A DNA stretch of 9,246 bases from Cyanobacteria bacterium UBA11153 (GCA_003511885.1 DOIX01000350.1:4585-13830); one strand, 5' to 3'. Shown: positions 1 to 5,525, counted from the stretch's first letter. Numbers and translations: made by a program. Notes: generated from the sequence alone by a model not told the origin.

Positions 1-61
1 TTAAATGCGCAGCAGCTTAATACATTCTCAATTCGTCAAACCCTTGATTTTACAGCATTCT

Positions 62-82
62 TCCCCAGCTCCCAGTCCCTAG
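62..82. repeat. Heptad (STRR-like) array, 3 units
   Basis: Three consecutive seven-base units in register: TCCCCAG, CTCCCAG, TCCCTAG. They lie just downstream of the minus-strand ycf20 stop codon. This C-rich type of heptad resembles the short tandemly repeated repetitive (STRR) sequences of cyanobacteria. The family assignment is by resemblance only. Confidence 0.5.
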
Positions 83-101
83 CTATAAATAGCCAACAAG
101 A

Positions 102-449
102 TTAAGAACCCAGTTTAAAAGCTTCCACAAACAAGCTGTAATTAAAGCCAATTTTTAACATATTAATTGTTTCCTTTAGGAAAGACAACCCAGATCCAGA
201 ATTTTGTTGTATTTGAAATCTACCATAAACCCATCGACCGATCAATTCTGTCACCATCACAAAAATTGCGGCAACAATGATATCCCAATTAGCAGCTTGC
301 CCTGCTGTAGTTGAAATCGCTGTTCCCAGGAATGTACCCATAAGGAAACTAATGGTAATGATGGAAAAGCGTCGCCAAGGATTGGTTAACCATCCTCCTA
401 ATCGCCCGAAGATGACATTGACTAGATTATTGAGACGAGTATTCTGCAT
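102..449 (-). CDS. ycf20: Ycf20-like membrane protein (DUF565)
   Basis: A 115-residue protein of the DUF565/Ycf20 family, found in cyanobacteria and plastids. What is seen: an N-terminal RLNNL...GRLGGWLTNPWRR block (residues 5-27), a hydrophobic segment at about 28-48 ending in the family-typical GTAISTTAGQ (42-51), and a second hydrophobic segment at about 54-75. This predicts two membrane helices with short polar ends. Family knowledge: a plant Ycf20 protein (NPQ7 in Arabidopsis) affects non-photochemical quenching, and the cyanobacterial proteins have no firm function. The length is normal and the gene looks intact. No clear Shine-Dalgarno sequence precedes the ATG; the upstream DNA is an A/T-rich heptad repeat. 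It is transcribed away from the glycosyltransferase gene. Confidence 0.9.
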   Translation of the reverse strand: MQNTRLNNLVNVIFGRLGGWLTNPWRRFSIITISFLMGTFLGTAISTTAGQAANWDIIVAAIFVMVTELIGRWVYGRFQIQQNSGSGLSFLKETINMLKIGFNYSLFVEAFKLGS

Positions 450-450
450 T

Positions 451-478
451 TTAGTTATTTGTTGTTAGTTATTTGTTT
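451..478. repeat. Tandem 14-bp repeat (four heptads)
   Basis: The block TTAGTTATTTGTTG at 451-464 is followed directly by TTAGTTATTTGTTT at 465-478, with one mismatch. Each 14-mer divides into two related heptads. It begins two bases upstream of the ycf20 start codon (minus strand), so it forms the 5' leader of that gene. Confidence 0.6.
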
Positions 479-544
479 TTTTTTGATATGGCAGGAGGTG
501 AGATTTTTTAAAAAATTTCATTTTTGTGTTACAATAAGGCCATT

Positions 545-620
545 CTACCATGTATTTGGTAGTATGCAACCACAGAGTATTAGATTAATCTGGTCAGAGA
601 AAGAATACCAAAGTTTGGTA
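545..620. promoter_or_regulatory. Pair of similar palindromes 60 bp apart
   Basis: Two inverted repeats share the half-sites TACCA and TTTGGTA. The first is TACCATGTATTTGGTA at 546-561, inside a 6-bp stem CTACCA/TGGTAG (545-550 with 557-562). The second is the perfect palindrome TACCAAAGTTTGGTA at 606-620. Their left ends are exactly 60 bp apart. They lie in the divergent spacer between ycf20 and the glycosyltransferase, 275-350 bp upstream of the latter. A repressor or activator operator is one reading; no regulator is identified. Confidence 0.35.
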
Positions 621-724
621 AAATTAGCGTAAGGAGCGGTGGATGACTGAGTTATTGCCCGCTCCCCACCAACTACTCCAAAAAACCATCTCAAAGGAAC
701 ATGTCAGCGATATCTAAGTCATAT

Positions 725-773
725 AAAGGATAAAGGATCGAGGATCGAGAGTGAAGGATAACGAATCGAGGAT
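725..773. repeat. Heptad (STRR-like) array, 7 units
   Basis: Seven consecutive seven-base units in perfect register: AAAGGAT, AAAGGAT, CGAGGAT, CGAGAGT, GAAGGAT, AACGAAT, CGAGGAT. Five of the seven end in GGAT. This is the typical look of the cyanobacterial STRR family in intergenic DNA. Confidence 0.75.
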
Positions 774-839
774 GAAATTTATGAAGATTTCCAGTAATAG
801 TTTTCAATTCTTAGTTTGTCATTCCAAATCACAAGTATC

Positions 840-881
840 CTCACCATTTCCCATTCTTGATTACCCACTCCCTAGTCACCA
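840..881. repeat. Heptad (STRR-like) degenerate array, 6 units
   Basis: Six units in seven-base register: CTCACCA, TTTCCCA, TTCTTGA, TTACCCA, CTCCCTA, GTCACCA. It ends 13 bp before the glycosyltransferase start codon, so it forms most of the immediate upstream region where a ribosome binding site would be expected. Confidence 0.5.
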
Positions 882-894
882 TATTTAAAGTTTA

Positions 895-2865
895 ATGAAC
901 GTTAGAGTCGATATGACAGTGCGAAATTGGTATAAATCTTGGGAAAAGTATCCGAAGACACTATGGATCTTGTCAATCTTATGGTTAATTGCCATTAGCT
1001 GGATCGCTTTTTTATGGCATTTAGGCAGTATCGGTTTAGTTGACGAAACCGAACCACTTTTTGCCGAAGCCGCACGGCAAATGACAGTAACAGGAGATTG
1101 GATTACACCTTATTTTAATGGGGTAACACGTTTTGACAAACCACCATTAATTTACTGGTTAATGGCAATCGCATATAAACTCATAGGTGTCAACGAATGG
1201 GCTGTACGACTGCCTTCTGCCCTATCCGCGATCGCACTTACTAGTCTCGGCTTCTACACCCTACGCTATTTCGGCATTTCCCGTCCTTCAGCCCTTTCCA
1301 GGGGAGAGGGGAGATGGGAGATGGGGGGACAAGGGGGAGAAGGGGGCAATTTTTTTGTCTCCTCCCACTCCCCATTCCCCAATTTAGAAAGACAGCGATG
1401 GATATCTGCTTGGATAGGCGCAGCACTAATTGCGATTAATCCCATCACCTTGGTTTGGGCGAGAACAGGTGTTTCTGATATGCTACTTTCGGGTTGTATG
1501 GGAACAGCCTTGCTCGCATTTTTTCTCGGCTATGTCCAAAAAGAAAAGTCAAAAGTCACCAATCAAAACTCAAAAGTAGCTGCTAATTCAGTACCACCAA
1601 ATACCAATTCGATATTCTCTTTTCCTTCCGGTTGGTATTTAGCTTTTTACATCCTCATCGCCATGGCAATTCTCGCCAAAGGACCAGTTGGTATCGTGTT
1701 ACCAGGTTTAATTATTGGTGGATTTCTCATTTATCTCGGCAAGCTGCGAGAAGTATTGCGAGAAATGGGTATTATTTGGGGATTGTCGATAATTTCCGCC
1801 ATCGCAGTACCATGGTATGTCTTAGTGATTATCGCCAATGGAGAAGACTATATAAACAAGTTTTTTGGTTATCATAACATTGAGCGGTTTACCAGCGTTG
1901 TCAATCACCACTGGGCACCTTGGTATTTTTACTTTATTGTGGTACTAGTAGGATTTGCACCCTGGTCGAGTTACTTACCTGTTGCGATCGCAAGATTACG
2001 TTTTTGGCAGCGCAATCGCTGGCAATCCTCTCCCCGTTGCACTCAGTTAGGTTTATTTGCCCTATTCTGGTTGGCTGGCATTTTTGGTTTCTTCACCATC
2101 GCCGTCACTAAATTACCCAGTTACGTTATTCCCCTCATGCCAGCCGCAGCAATTTTAGTAGCATTGTGGTGGAGTGACTTATTTACTTACAGAGAAGACA
2201 TCAAAAATAAGAGGTTAGATAAAAAACCTCTCTTACCTATTTCCTCTCGCCCCTTACCTCTCATCTCTTACATCTTTAATACAATATTTCTGCTAATTCT
2301 AGCCACCGCCATGGCTTTAAGCCCTAAATTTATCGGATACGATCCCGCTGCACCCAAATTAGCACAACTCGTACAAGAGTCAGGTTTATCAACAATTGGC
2401 GGTATCATTTGGGGAATTACCGCAATAGCTGCAATCCTCGCTCTTGGGCAACGAAATGGGTGGCGTTGGCTCTTTCCCGTAAACTTGTTAGGGTTTGTCG
2501 CCTTTATCCTCTTTGTCATTACTCCAGCCTCTTTCTTAATGGATGAAGCACGTCAGCAACCCTTACGACAATTATCTGCGATCGCAACTCAACTAGAATT
2601 ACCAGGAGAAGAATTAGTGATGATGGGCTTTGAAAAACCCAGTGTCGCCTTTTATAGTCAGAGACTAGTCCATTATTTTGACGAAGATGACGAAGCAATT
2701 GCCCACATTGAAAATATCGCCAAAACTCACTCCAAACCACCATCTGCCCTAGTTTTAATTGACACGAAACGCTTTAATGAAGTCAAAGAAAACTTCCTTA
2801 AGTTCGACGAATACAAAACATTAGCCAGCGCTGGTGCTTATCAACTTGTTCGTATTTCCAAATAG
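895..2865 (+). CDS. ArnT/PMT-type membrane glycosyltransferase
   Basis: Predicted integral-membrane glycosyltransferase (PMT_2/ArnT-like, GT39/GT83-type) that would move a sugar from a polyprenyl-phosphate carrier to a lipid or protein acceptor on the outer side of the plasma membrane. Seen: a first helix at about 22-43, the loop motif VDETEPLFAEAARQM (49-63) with the acidic D50-E51 pair expected of the active site, TRFDKPPLIYWL (78-89), AKGPVG (261-266), HHW (338-340), roughly 12-14 hydrophobic segments, and a soluble C-terminal tail (about 545-656). Three low-complexity stretches at about 131-163, 215-238 and 431-458 look like heptad repeats inserted between helices without breaking the frame. 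The start is uncertain: ATG at 895 or ATG at 913 (residue 7), neither with a clear Shine-Dalgarno sequence. The acceptor cannot be inferred. Confidence 0.9.
   Translation: MNVRVDMTVRNWYKSWEKYPKTLWILSILWLIAISWIAFLWHLGSIGLVDETEPLFAEAARQMTVTGDWITPYFNGVTRFDKPPLIYWLMAIAYKLIGVNEWAVRLPSALSAIALTSLGFYTLRYFGISRPSALSRGEGRWEMGGQGGEGGNFFVSSHSPFPNLERQRWISAWIGAALIAINPITLVWARTGVSDMLLSGCMGTALLAFFLGYVQKEKSKVTNQNSKVAANSVPPNTNSIFSFPSGWYLAFYILIAMAILAKGPVGIVLPGLIIGGFLIYLGKLREVLREMGIIWGLSIISAIAVPWYVLVIIANGEDYINKFFGYHNIERFTSVVNHHWAPWYFYFIVVLVGFAPWSSYLPVAIARLRFWQRNRWQSSPRCTQLGLFALFWLAGIFGFFTIAVTKLPSYVIPLMPAAAILVALWWSDLFTYREDIKNKRLDKKPLLPISSRPLPLISYIFNTIFLLILATAMALSPKFIGYDPAAPKLAQLVQESGLSTIGGIIWGITAIAAILALGQRNGWRWLFPVNLLGFVAFILFVITPASFLMDEARQQPLRQLSAIATQLELPGEELVMMGFEKPSVAFYSQRLVHYFDEDDEAIAHIENIAKTHSKPPSALVLIDTKRFNEVKENFLKFDEYKTLASAGAYQLVRISK
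1286..1384 (+). repeat. G-rich heptad insert inside glycosyltransferase gene
   Basis: Heptads GGGGAGA (1301), GGGGAGA (1308), TGGGAGA (1315), TGGGGGG (1322) are followed by more G-runs to 1346, then a T-run and a C-rich arm. The G-rich arm 1301-1320 and the C-rich arm 1362-1380 form an imperfect inverted repeat (two mismatches and one gap). It encodes a Gly/Ser/Pro-rich stretch at about residues 131-163 between two predicted helices. Six runs of three or more G in the coding strand could form a quadruplex in the mRNA. Confidence 0.7.
1544..1578 (+). repeat. Heptad insert 2 inside glycosyltransferase gene
   Basis: Five seven-base units in register: AAAAGTC, AAAAGTC, ACCAATC, AAAACTC, AAAAGTA. 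They encode a Lys/Asn/Ser-rich hydrophilic stretch at about residues 217-228, between predicted membrane helices. Confidence 0.65.
2210..2274 (+). repeat. Heptad insert 3 with hairpin inside glycosyltransferase gene
   Basis: A 7-bp stem AGAGGTT/AACCTCT (2210-2216 with 2225-2231) leads into a degenerate heptad series, in which TTACCTA (2233), TTACCTC (2254) and TTACATC (2268) fall in the same seven-base phase. It encodes the polar, Lys/Pro/Leu-rich stretch at about residues 439-459 before a membrane helix. Confidence 0.5.
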
Positions 2866-2926
2866 GGAATATTGCTAATAGTTAATGGCGAATTGTTACC
2901 GATTACATTCTCTTCACACATAAACC

Positions 2927-3379
2927 ATGCCTGGTATCGTCAAAATAAACATCACGGAATCTACTGAAACGCTCAAACATCTGTTATCTCAACAGAAACA
3001 GAGACAGAGTTTTGAACGGATTCAGGCATTATACTTGCTCAAAACTGGGCAAGTGAAAACCGTACAAAATTTAGTCATAATTATTGGTCGCCACCGCACT
3101 ACTATTCAGGCTTGGCTCCGTCGCTATCGACAAGGTGGAATTTCCTATATGTTAGAAATAGGCAAAAGTTCTGGCAGACCTTCTGTTGTTCCAGATTGGG
3201 CAATTGAACGTTTATCAGAAGAACTAAATTCTTCAAAAGCATTTTCTAGTTATGGCGAAGTACAAAATTGGTTAGCAGAAGAATTAGGCGTTAAGGTAAA
3301 TTATGATGTAGTTCATAAATTAGTTCGTTACAAACTCAAATATAAATTGAACTTATCTCGGCATAAAAATACGGTTTAG
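2927..3379 (+). CDS. Truncated IS630-type transposase N-terminus (HTH protein)
   Basis: A 150-residue DNA-binding protein. A first helix-turn-helix lies at about 29-70 (with RTTIQAWLRRYRQGG), a GRPSVV linker at 83-88, and a second winged-helix-type domain at about 91-142. This is the architecture of the N-terminal half of IS630-family transposases. No DDE catalytic domain follows in any frame before the Uma2 gene. The last residues and the stop codon are supplied by a 25-bp piece of Uma2-like sequence (3370-3394), so the natural C-terminus has been cut off. No IS ends were recognised. It may be an inert remnant or a domesticated DNA-binding protein; a remnant is more likely. No clear Shine-Dalgarno sequence is seen. 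Confidence 0.7.
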   Translation: MPGIVKINITESTETLKHLLSQQKQRQSFERIQALYLLKTGQVKTVQNLVIIIGRHRTTIQAWLRRYRQGGISYMLEIGKSSGRPSVVPDWAIERLSEELNSSKAFSSYGEVQNWLAEELGVKVNYDVVHKLVRYKLKYKLNLSRHKNTV

Positions 3380-3394
3380 TCGATGCCATGGCAG
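3370..3394 (+). repeat. Uma2 gene scrap (24/25 identical to 3661-3685)
   Basis: These 25 bases match 3661-3685 inside the intact Uma2 gene with a single mismatch (G at 3382, T at 3673). There they encode YGLVYAMA. Here the piece is read in another frame and gives the stop codon of the helix-turn-helix protein. The similarity ends abruptly after 3394. Confidence 0.85.
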
Positions 3395-3460
3395 TCTGAA
3401 ACAATATGTTAAGTGTAAAATTCAAATAGCGACAAGGAACTGATCGTTCTCCTGTTACAA

Positions 3461-3485
3461 TGTAAACATCGGAAAAATGTTTACA
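3461..3485. promoter_or_regulatory. Perfect 9-bp inverted repeat
   Basis: TGTAAACAT at 3461-3469 and ATGTTTACA at 3477-3485 form a perfect 9-bp stem with a 7-nt loop, about 95 bp upstream of the Uma2 start codon. There is no T-tract after it, so an operator is as likely as a terminator. Its role is unknown. Confidence 0.4.
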
Positions 3486-3579
3486 AAGCTTAAGGTGAAA
3501 TCCTTTCTGTTTCTTGCACCGTCTCTCGCGCCAAACTCGCTACAATTACAATTAGAGTATCGATTTTTTCTGTCACACT

Positions 3580-4164
3580 ATGATTGCCATCCCCTCTGGA
3601 TTTAGCCCTCAAGAGTATCTTGCCCTCGAAAATGAGAATACTATCCGTCATGAATATCGGTACGGTTTAGTCTATGCCATGGCAGGTGGCAGCGATAACC
3701 ATAGCCGTCTTAGTATTAATTTTTTAACTGCCATTAATCTTCACCTAGGCGACGGCGATTGTAAATTTTTTGCCATCGATGTCAAAGTGAATTATGCAGA
3801 TGCGTTTTTCTACTATCCAGATGCTTTTGTCACCTGCGATGCGCGAGATAAAAACGATCGCTATGTGAAGCGCTATCCCAAGTTGATTGCTGAAGTCCTA
3901 TCACCTGCGACGGAAAAGTTCGATCGAGGTGATAAGTTTGAAGATTATCGACAGATTGAATTTTTAGAAGAGTATGTTTTAATCGCTCAGGATGAAATGC
4001 GGGTGGAGTGTCGTCATCGGGTAAAAGATGGGAGTGGGGAAAAATGGGAAACGGTGCTTTATGGTTCTGGGGAACGAGTGATGTTACAGAGTATTGAGCT
4101 GGAAATTGCGATCGCAGAATTATATCGCGGTGTGAGTTTGGGGGCGATAAATGAAGTAAGCTAG
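3580..4164 (+). CDS. Uma2 family endonuclease-like protein (DUF820)
   Basis: A 194-residue member of the Uma2/DUF820 family, highly multiplied in cyanobacteria and assigned to the PD-(D/E)XK nuclease superfamily. Seen: the N-terminal block FSPQEYLALENENTIRHEY with E25, GLVYAMAGGSDNHSRL (29-44), YYPDAFVTCD with D81, KLIAEVLSPATEKFDRGDKFEDYR with E105 and downstream K119, and EYVLI (131-135). These match the expected acidic and lysine positions of the fold; activity is not shown. The C-terminus reads GAINEVS because of a run of five G at 4140-4144, whereas two repeat copies downstream have four G and would end LGR. No convincing Shine-Dalgarno sequence precedes the ATG. Its 3' end is duplicated twice downstream. 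The biological role of the family is unsettled. Confidence 0.9.
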   Translation: MIAIPSGFSPQEYLALENENTIRHEYRYGLVYAMAGGSDNHSRLSINFLTAINLHLGDGDCKFFAIDVKVNYADAFFYYPDAFVTCDARDKNDRYVKRYPKLIAEVLSPATEKFDRGDKFEDYRQIEFLEEYVLIAQDEMRVECRHRVKDGSGEKWETVLYGSGERVMLQSIELEIAIAELYRGVSLGAINEVS

Positions 4165-4209
4165 AGACAAAGGTTTCAAAATAGATGAAAACTCCCTAGA
4201 GGCAAACTG
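4084..4209 (+). repeat. Uma2 tail repeat, copy 1 (parent)
   Basis: This covers the 3' end of the intact Uma2 gene plus the leader of the DUF433 gene. Bases 4108-4209 recur at 4817-4917 with three mismatches and one missing G. Bases 4084-4167 recur at 5541-5623 with several mismatches and the same missing G. A HIP1 octamer sits at 4108-4115. The repeat includes GAGG at 4199-4202, a plausible ribosome binding site for the DUF433 gene. Confidence 0.9.
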
Positions 4210-4212
4210 GTT

Positions 4213-4458
4213 ATGAATTGGAAAGCACACATTCACTCAAATCCTAACATTCTACTTGGTAAGCCTGTAATTCAGGGAACGCGAATATCAGTGGAGTTTA
4301 TTCTAGGGCTATTTTCAGAAGGTTGGACGGAGCAACAAATTCTAGAAAACTACCCAACGCTTAATCCTGAATCTATCCAAGCAGTGTTTGCTTTCACTGC
4401 GGAATGCCTCAAAGAAGATGTATTTTACACACCTTTACTCTTTGCTGAGGCAAGTTAA
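4213..4458 (+). CDS. DUF433 protein, antitoxin-like
   Basis: An 81-residue DUF433 protein. Seen: the signature NPNILLGKPVIQGTRIS (10-26), then EFILGLFSEGWTEQQILENYPTLNPESIQAVFAF (28-61), a helix-turn-helix-like region. DUF433 proteins commonly sit directly upstream of a DUF5615 PIN-like gene and are regarded as the antitoxin half of a type II toxin-antitoxin pair. Here the TAA stop overlaps by one base the ATG of exactly such a gene. A GAGG ribosome binding site lies at 4199-4202, ten bases before the ATG, inside the Uma2 tail repeat. The gene is intact although its partner is frameshifted. The function is inferred from family and neighbour. Confidence 0.88.
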   Translation: MNWKAHIHSNPNILLGKPVIQGTRISVEFILGLFSEGWTEQQILENYPTLNPESIQAVFAFTAECLKEDVFYTPLLFAEAS

Positions 4459-4813
4459 TGCGATTTCTGGCTAATGAAAACTTTCCACTACTGAGCGTGG
4501 GGCTGCTACGACAAGCGGATCTGGAAGTCGCTTCTATTACCGAGGATTCTCCAGGAATTGAGGATGCCGAAGTTTTGGCTCGTGCTGCAGATGAGCAACT
4601 GGTGATTTTGACATTCGACGCGATTATGGCGAACTGATTTATCGCTTGCGGATGCCTTCGCCTAGAGGTGTCATTTATTTGCGGTTTCGCCCTCACACGC
4701 CGGAAGAACCAGCATCAATATTGTTAAATTTATTACAGATTGAAGGATTGCAATTTGAGGAACGATTCACGGTGGTGGATCGCGATCGAATTCGTCAACG
4801 CCCGTTACCGTAG
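4458..4813 (+). pseudogene. DUF5615 PIN-like toxin, frameshifted
   Basis: Reads MRFLANENFP... from 4458 and continues as a typical DUF5615 (PIN-like, Mut7-C type) protein until LTFDA near 4620, where the frame runs into TGA at 4635-4637. In the frame starting at 4619 the family continues as RDYGELIYR... and VIYLRFRPH..., ending at TAG 4811-4813. Restoring one C (GACGCG to GACCGCG at 4617-4622) rebuilds the canonical TFDRDYGEL motif and a protein of about 118 residues, the normal family length. The intact N-terminal half keeps the LANENFP acidic motif. There is no homopolymer beyond a CC pair, so slippage is not obvious. It may be an inactivating mutation that silenced a toxin, or a sequencing error. 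Confidence 0.85.
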
Positions 4814-4816
4814 ATA

Positions 4817-4917
4817 GCGATCGCAGAATTAGATCGCGGTGTGAGTTTGGGGCGATAAATGAAGTAAGCTAGAGACAAAGGTGGCAAAATAGATGAAAAC
4901 TCCCTAGAGGCAAACTG
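4817..4917 (+). repeat. Uma2 tail repeat, copy 2
   Basis: A near-identical copy of 4108-4209. It differs by T to G at the ATATCG/AGATCG position, by one G missing in the G-run, and by TT to GG in the GGTTTC/GGTGGC segment. It starts exactly at a HIP1 octamer (4817-4824), three bases after the DUF5615 stop codon. No coding frame is kept upstream, so only the tail of Uma2 was copied. The DUF6883 gene starts 22 bp after it. Confidence 0.93.
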
Positions 4918-4939
4918 TGTAACTTAACCATTCCGATAG

Positions 4940-5275
4940 ATGAAATTACCCAACGGAGAAAAGGCACTGCTTGGCGACAAGCTTGAGCGATACTCACTAA
5001 ATATGCAGCATTCCAAAGGAAAAGATAAAGCCATCCTGTTTAGAAATCGATTGGGAATTACACTAGAAAACAAAGCTGTTTTAGAAGTAGCTTTATTAGA
5101 AGCGGCACTAAATCAGGAGGCAGAAGTTTACAAAACAGACAATTATGGAACCCAGTACGATATCAAATTTTTCATGACTACGGAAACTGGAAGCTCTTGG
5201 GTGCTGTCATGTTGGATGATTCGCACCGATGAAGACTTTCCCAGACTCACTAATACCTATCCTGTCAATAAGTGA
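4940..5275 (+). CDS. DUF6883 domain protein
   Basis: A 111-residue protein matching the small DUF6883 family by its motifs: LPNGEKA (3-9), KLERYSLN followed by HSKGKDKA (14-31), DNYGTQYDIKF (67-77), and the C-terminal SWVLSCWMIRTDEDFPRLTNTY (86-107). The family is usually found next to a DUF4926 gene, as here, and the pairing resembles a toxin-antitoxin operon, although its biochemistry is unknown to me. Its TGA stop overlaps the GAGG ribosome binding site of the following gene, which implies translational coupling. The start codon has no evident Shine-Dalgarno sequence. The leader derives from the second Uma2 tail copy. Confidence 0.8.
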   Translation: MKLPNGEKALLGDKLERYSLNMQHSKGKDKAILFRNRLGITLENKAVLEVALLEAALNQEAEVYKTDNYGTQYDIKFFMTTETGSSWVLSCWMIRTDEDFPRLTNTYPVNK

Positions 5276-5285
5276 GGATACTATA

Positions 5286-5525
5286 ATGACGTTAAACGAG
5301 TATGATGTTGTTGCCTTGACCGAAGAAATTCAGGCAATCCATAAAGAAACCTCTAGACCAATTTTGCTTCGACCTGGACAAGTTGGCACTATTCTGATGA
5401 GCTTTGACGATCGCGCTTATCTAGTAGATTTTGCCGATGCTAAAGGTAATACCTATGCAATGGAAACCGTTCCTTTAGAAAAACTCATGCAACTTGTTTA
5501 TGAGCCACTTCCTGCCTATGCCTAG
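5286..5525 (+). CDS. DUF4926 domain protein
   Basis: A 79-residue protein with the DUF4926 pattern: EYDVVALTEEI (5-15), LRPGQVGTILMSFDDRAYLVDFADAKGNTY (28-57) and LEKLMQL (64-70), predicted to be a small beta-rich (SH3-like) barrel. I chose ATG 5286 over an upstream in-frame ATG at 5229. GAGG at 5274-5277 sits eight bases before 5286, and the 19 extra residues would lie inside the previous gene and do not fit the family. The gene is separated by 10 bp from the DUF6883 gene and should be co-translated with it. In such pairs the DUF4926 protein is a likely partner or antidote of the DUF6883 protein; this is inference from context. Confidence 0.85.
   Translation: MTLNEYDVVALTEEIQAIHKETSRPILLRPGQVGTILMSFDDRAYLVDFADAKGNTYAMETVPLEKLMQLVYEPLPAYA

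Larger units (their letters stand above)
450..894. other. Divergent intergenic spacer without a gene
   Basis: I see no credible coding frame in these 445 bp. They hold a 14-bp tandem repeat (451-478), a 12-bp A/T palindrome (T6A6, 504-515), a TACAAT hexamer at 530-535 that could be a -10 element, two related palindromes (545-620), a 7-bp stem GGAGCGG/CCGCTCC with a 19-nt loop (633-639 with 659-665), and two heptad arrays (725-773 and 840-881). No -35 element could be assigned with confidence. Confidence 0.6.

Noticed and set aside
2268..2743. Two overlapping-region minus-strand open frames opposite the glycosyltransferase gene
   Set aside because: They are antisense shadows of a well-supported coding sequence with membrane-protein features, and have no motif of their own.
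3490..3576. A 28-residue minus-strand frame starting with GTG, reading TEKIDTLIVIVASLARETVQE...
   Set aside because: It is short, has no Shine-Dalgarno sequence and no recognised family. It could be a remnant, but nothing beyond composition supports it.
4409..4696. A 95-codon minus-strand frame opposite the DUF433/DUF5615 pair
   Set aside because: The plus strand carries two recognisable families here, even though the second is frameshifted. The antisense frame has low-complexity Ser/Arg content.
5229..5285. Upstream in-frame start for the DUF4926 gene
   Set aside because: It lies within the DUF6883 coding sequence, lacks a ribosome binding site, and the added residues do not belong to the family.
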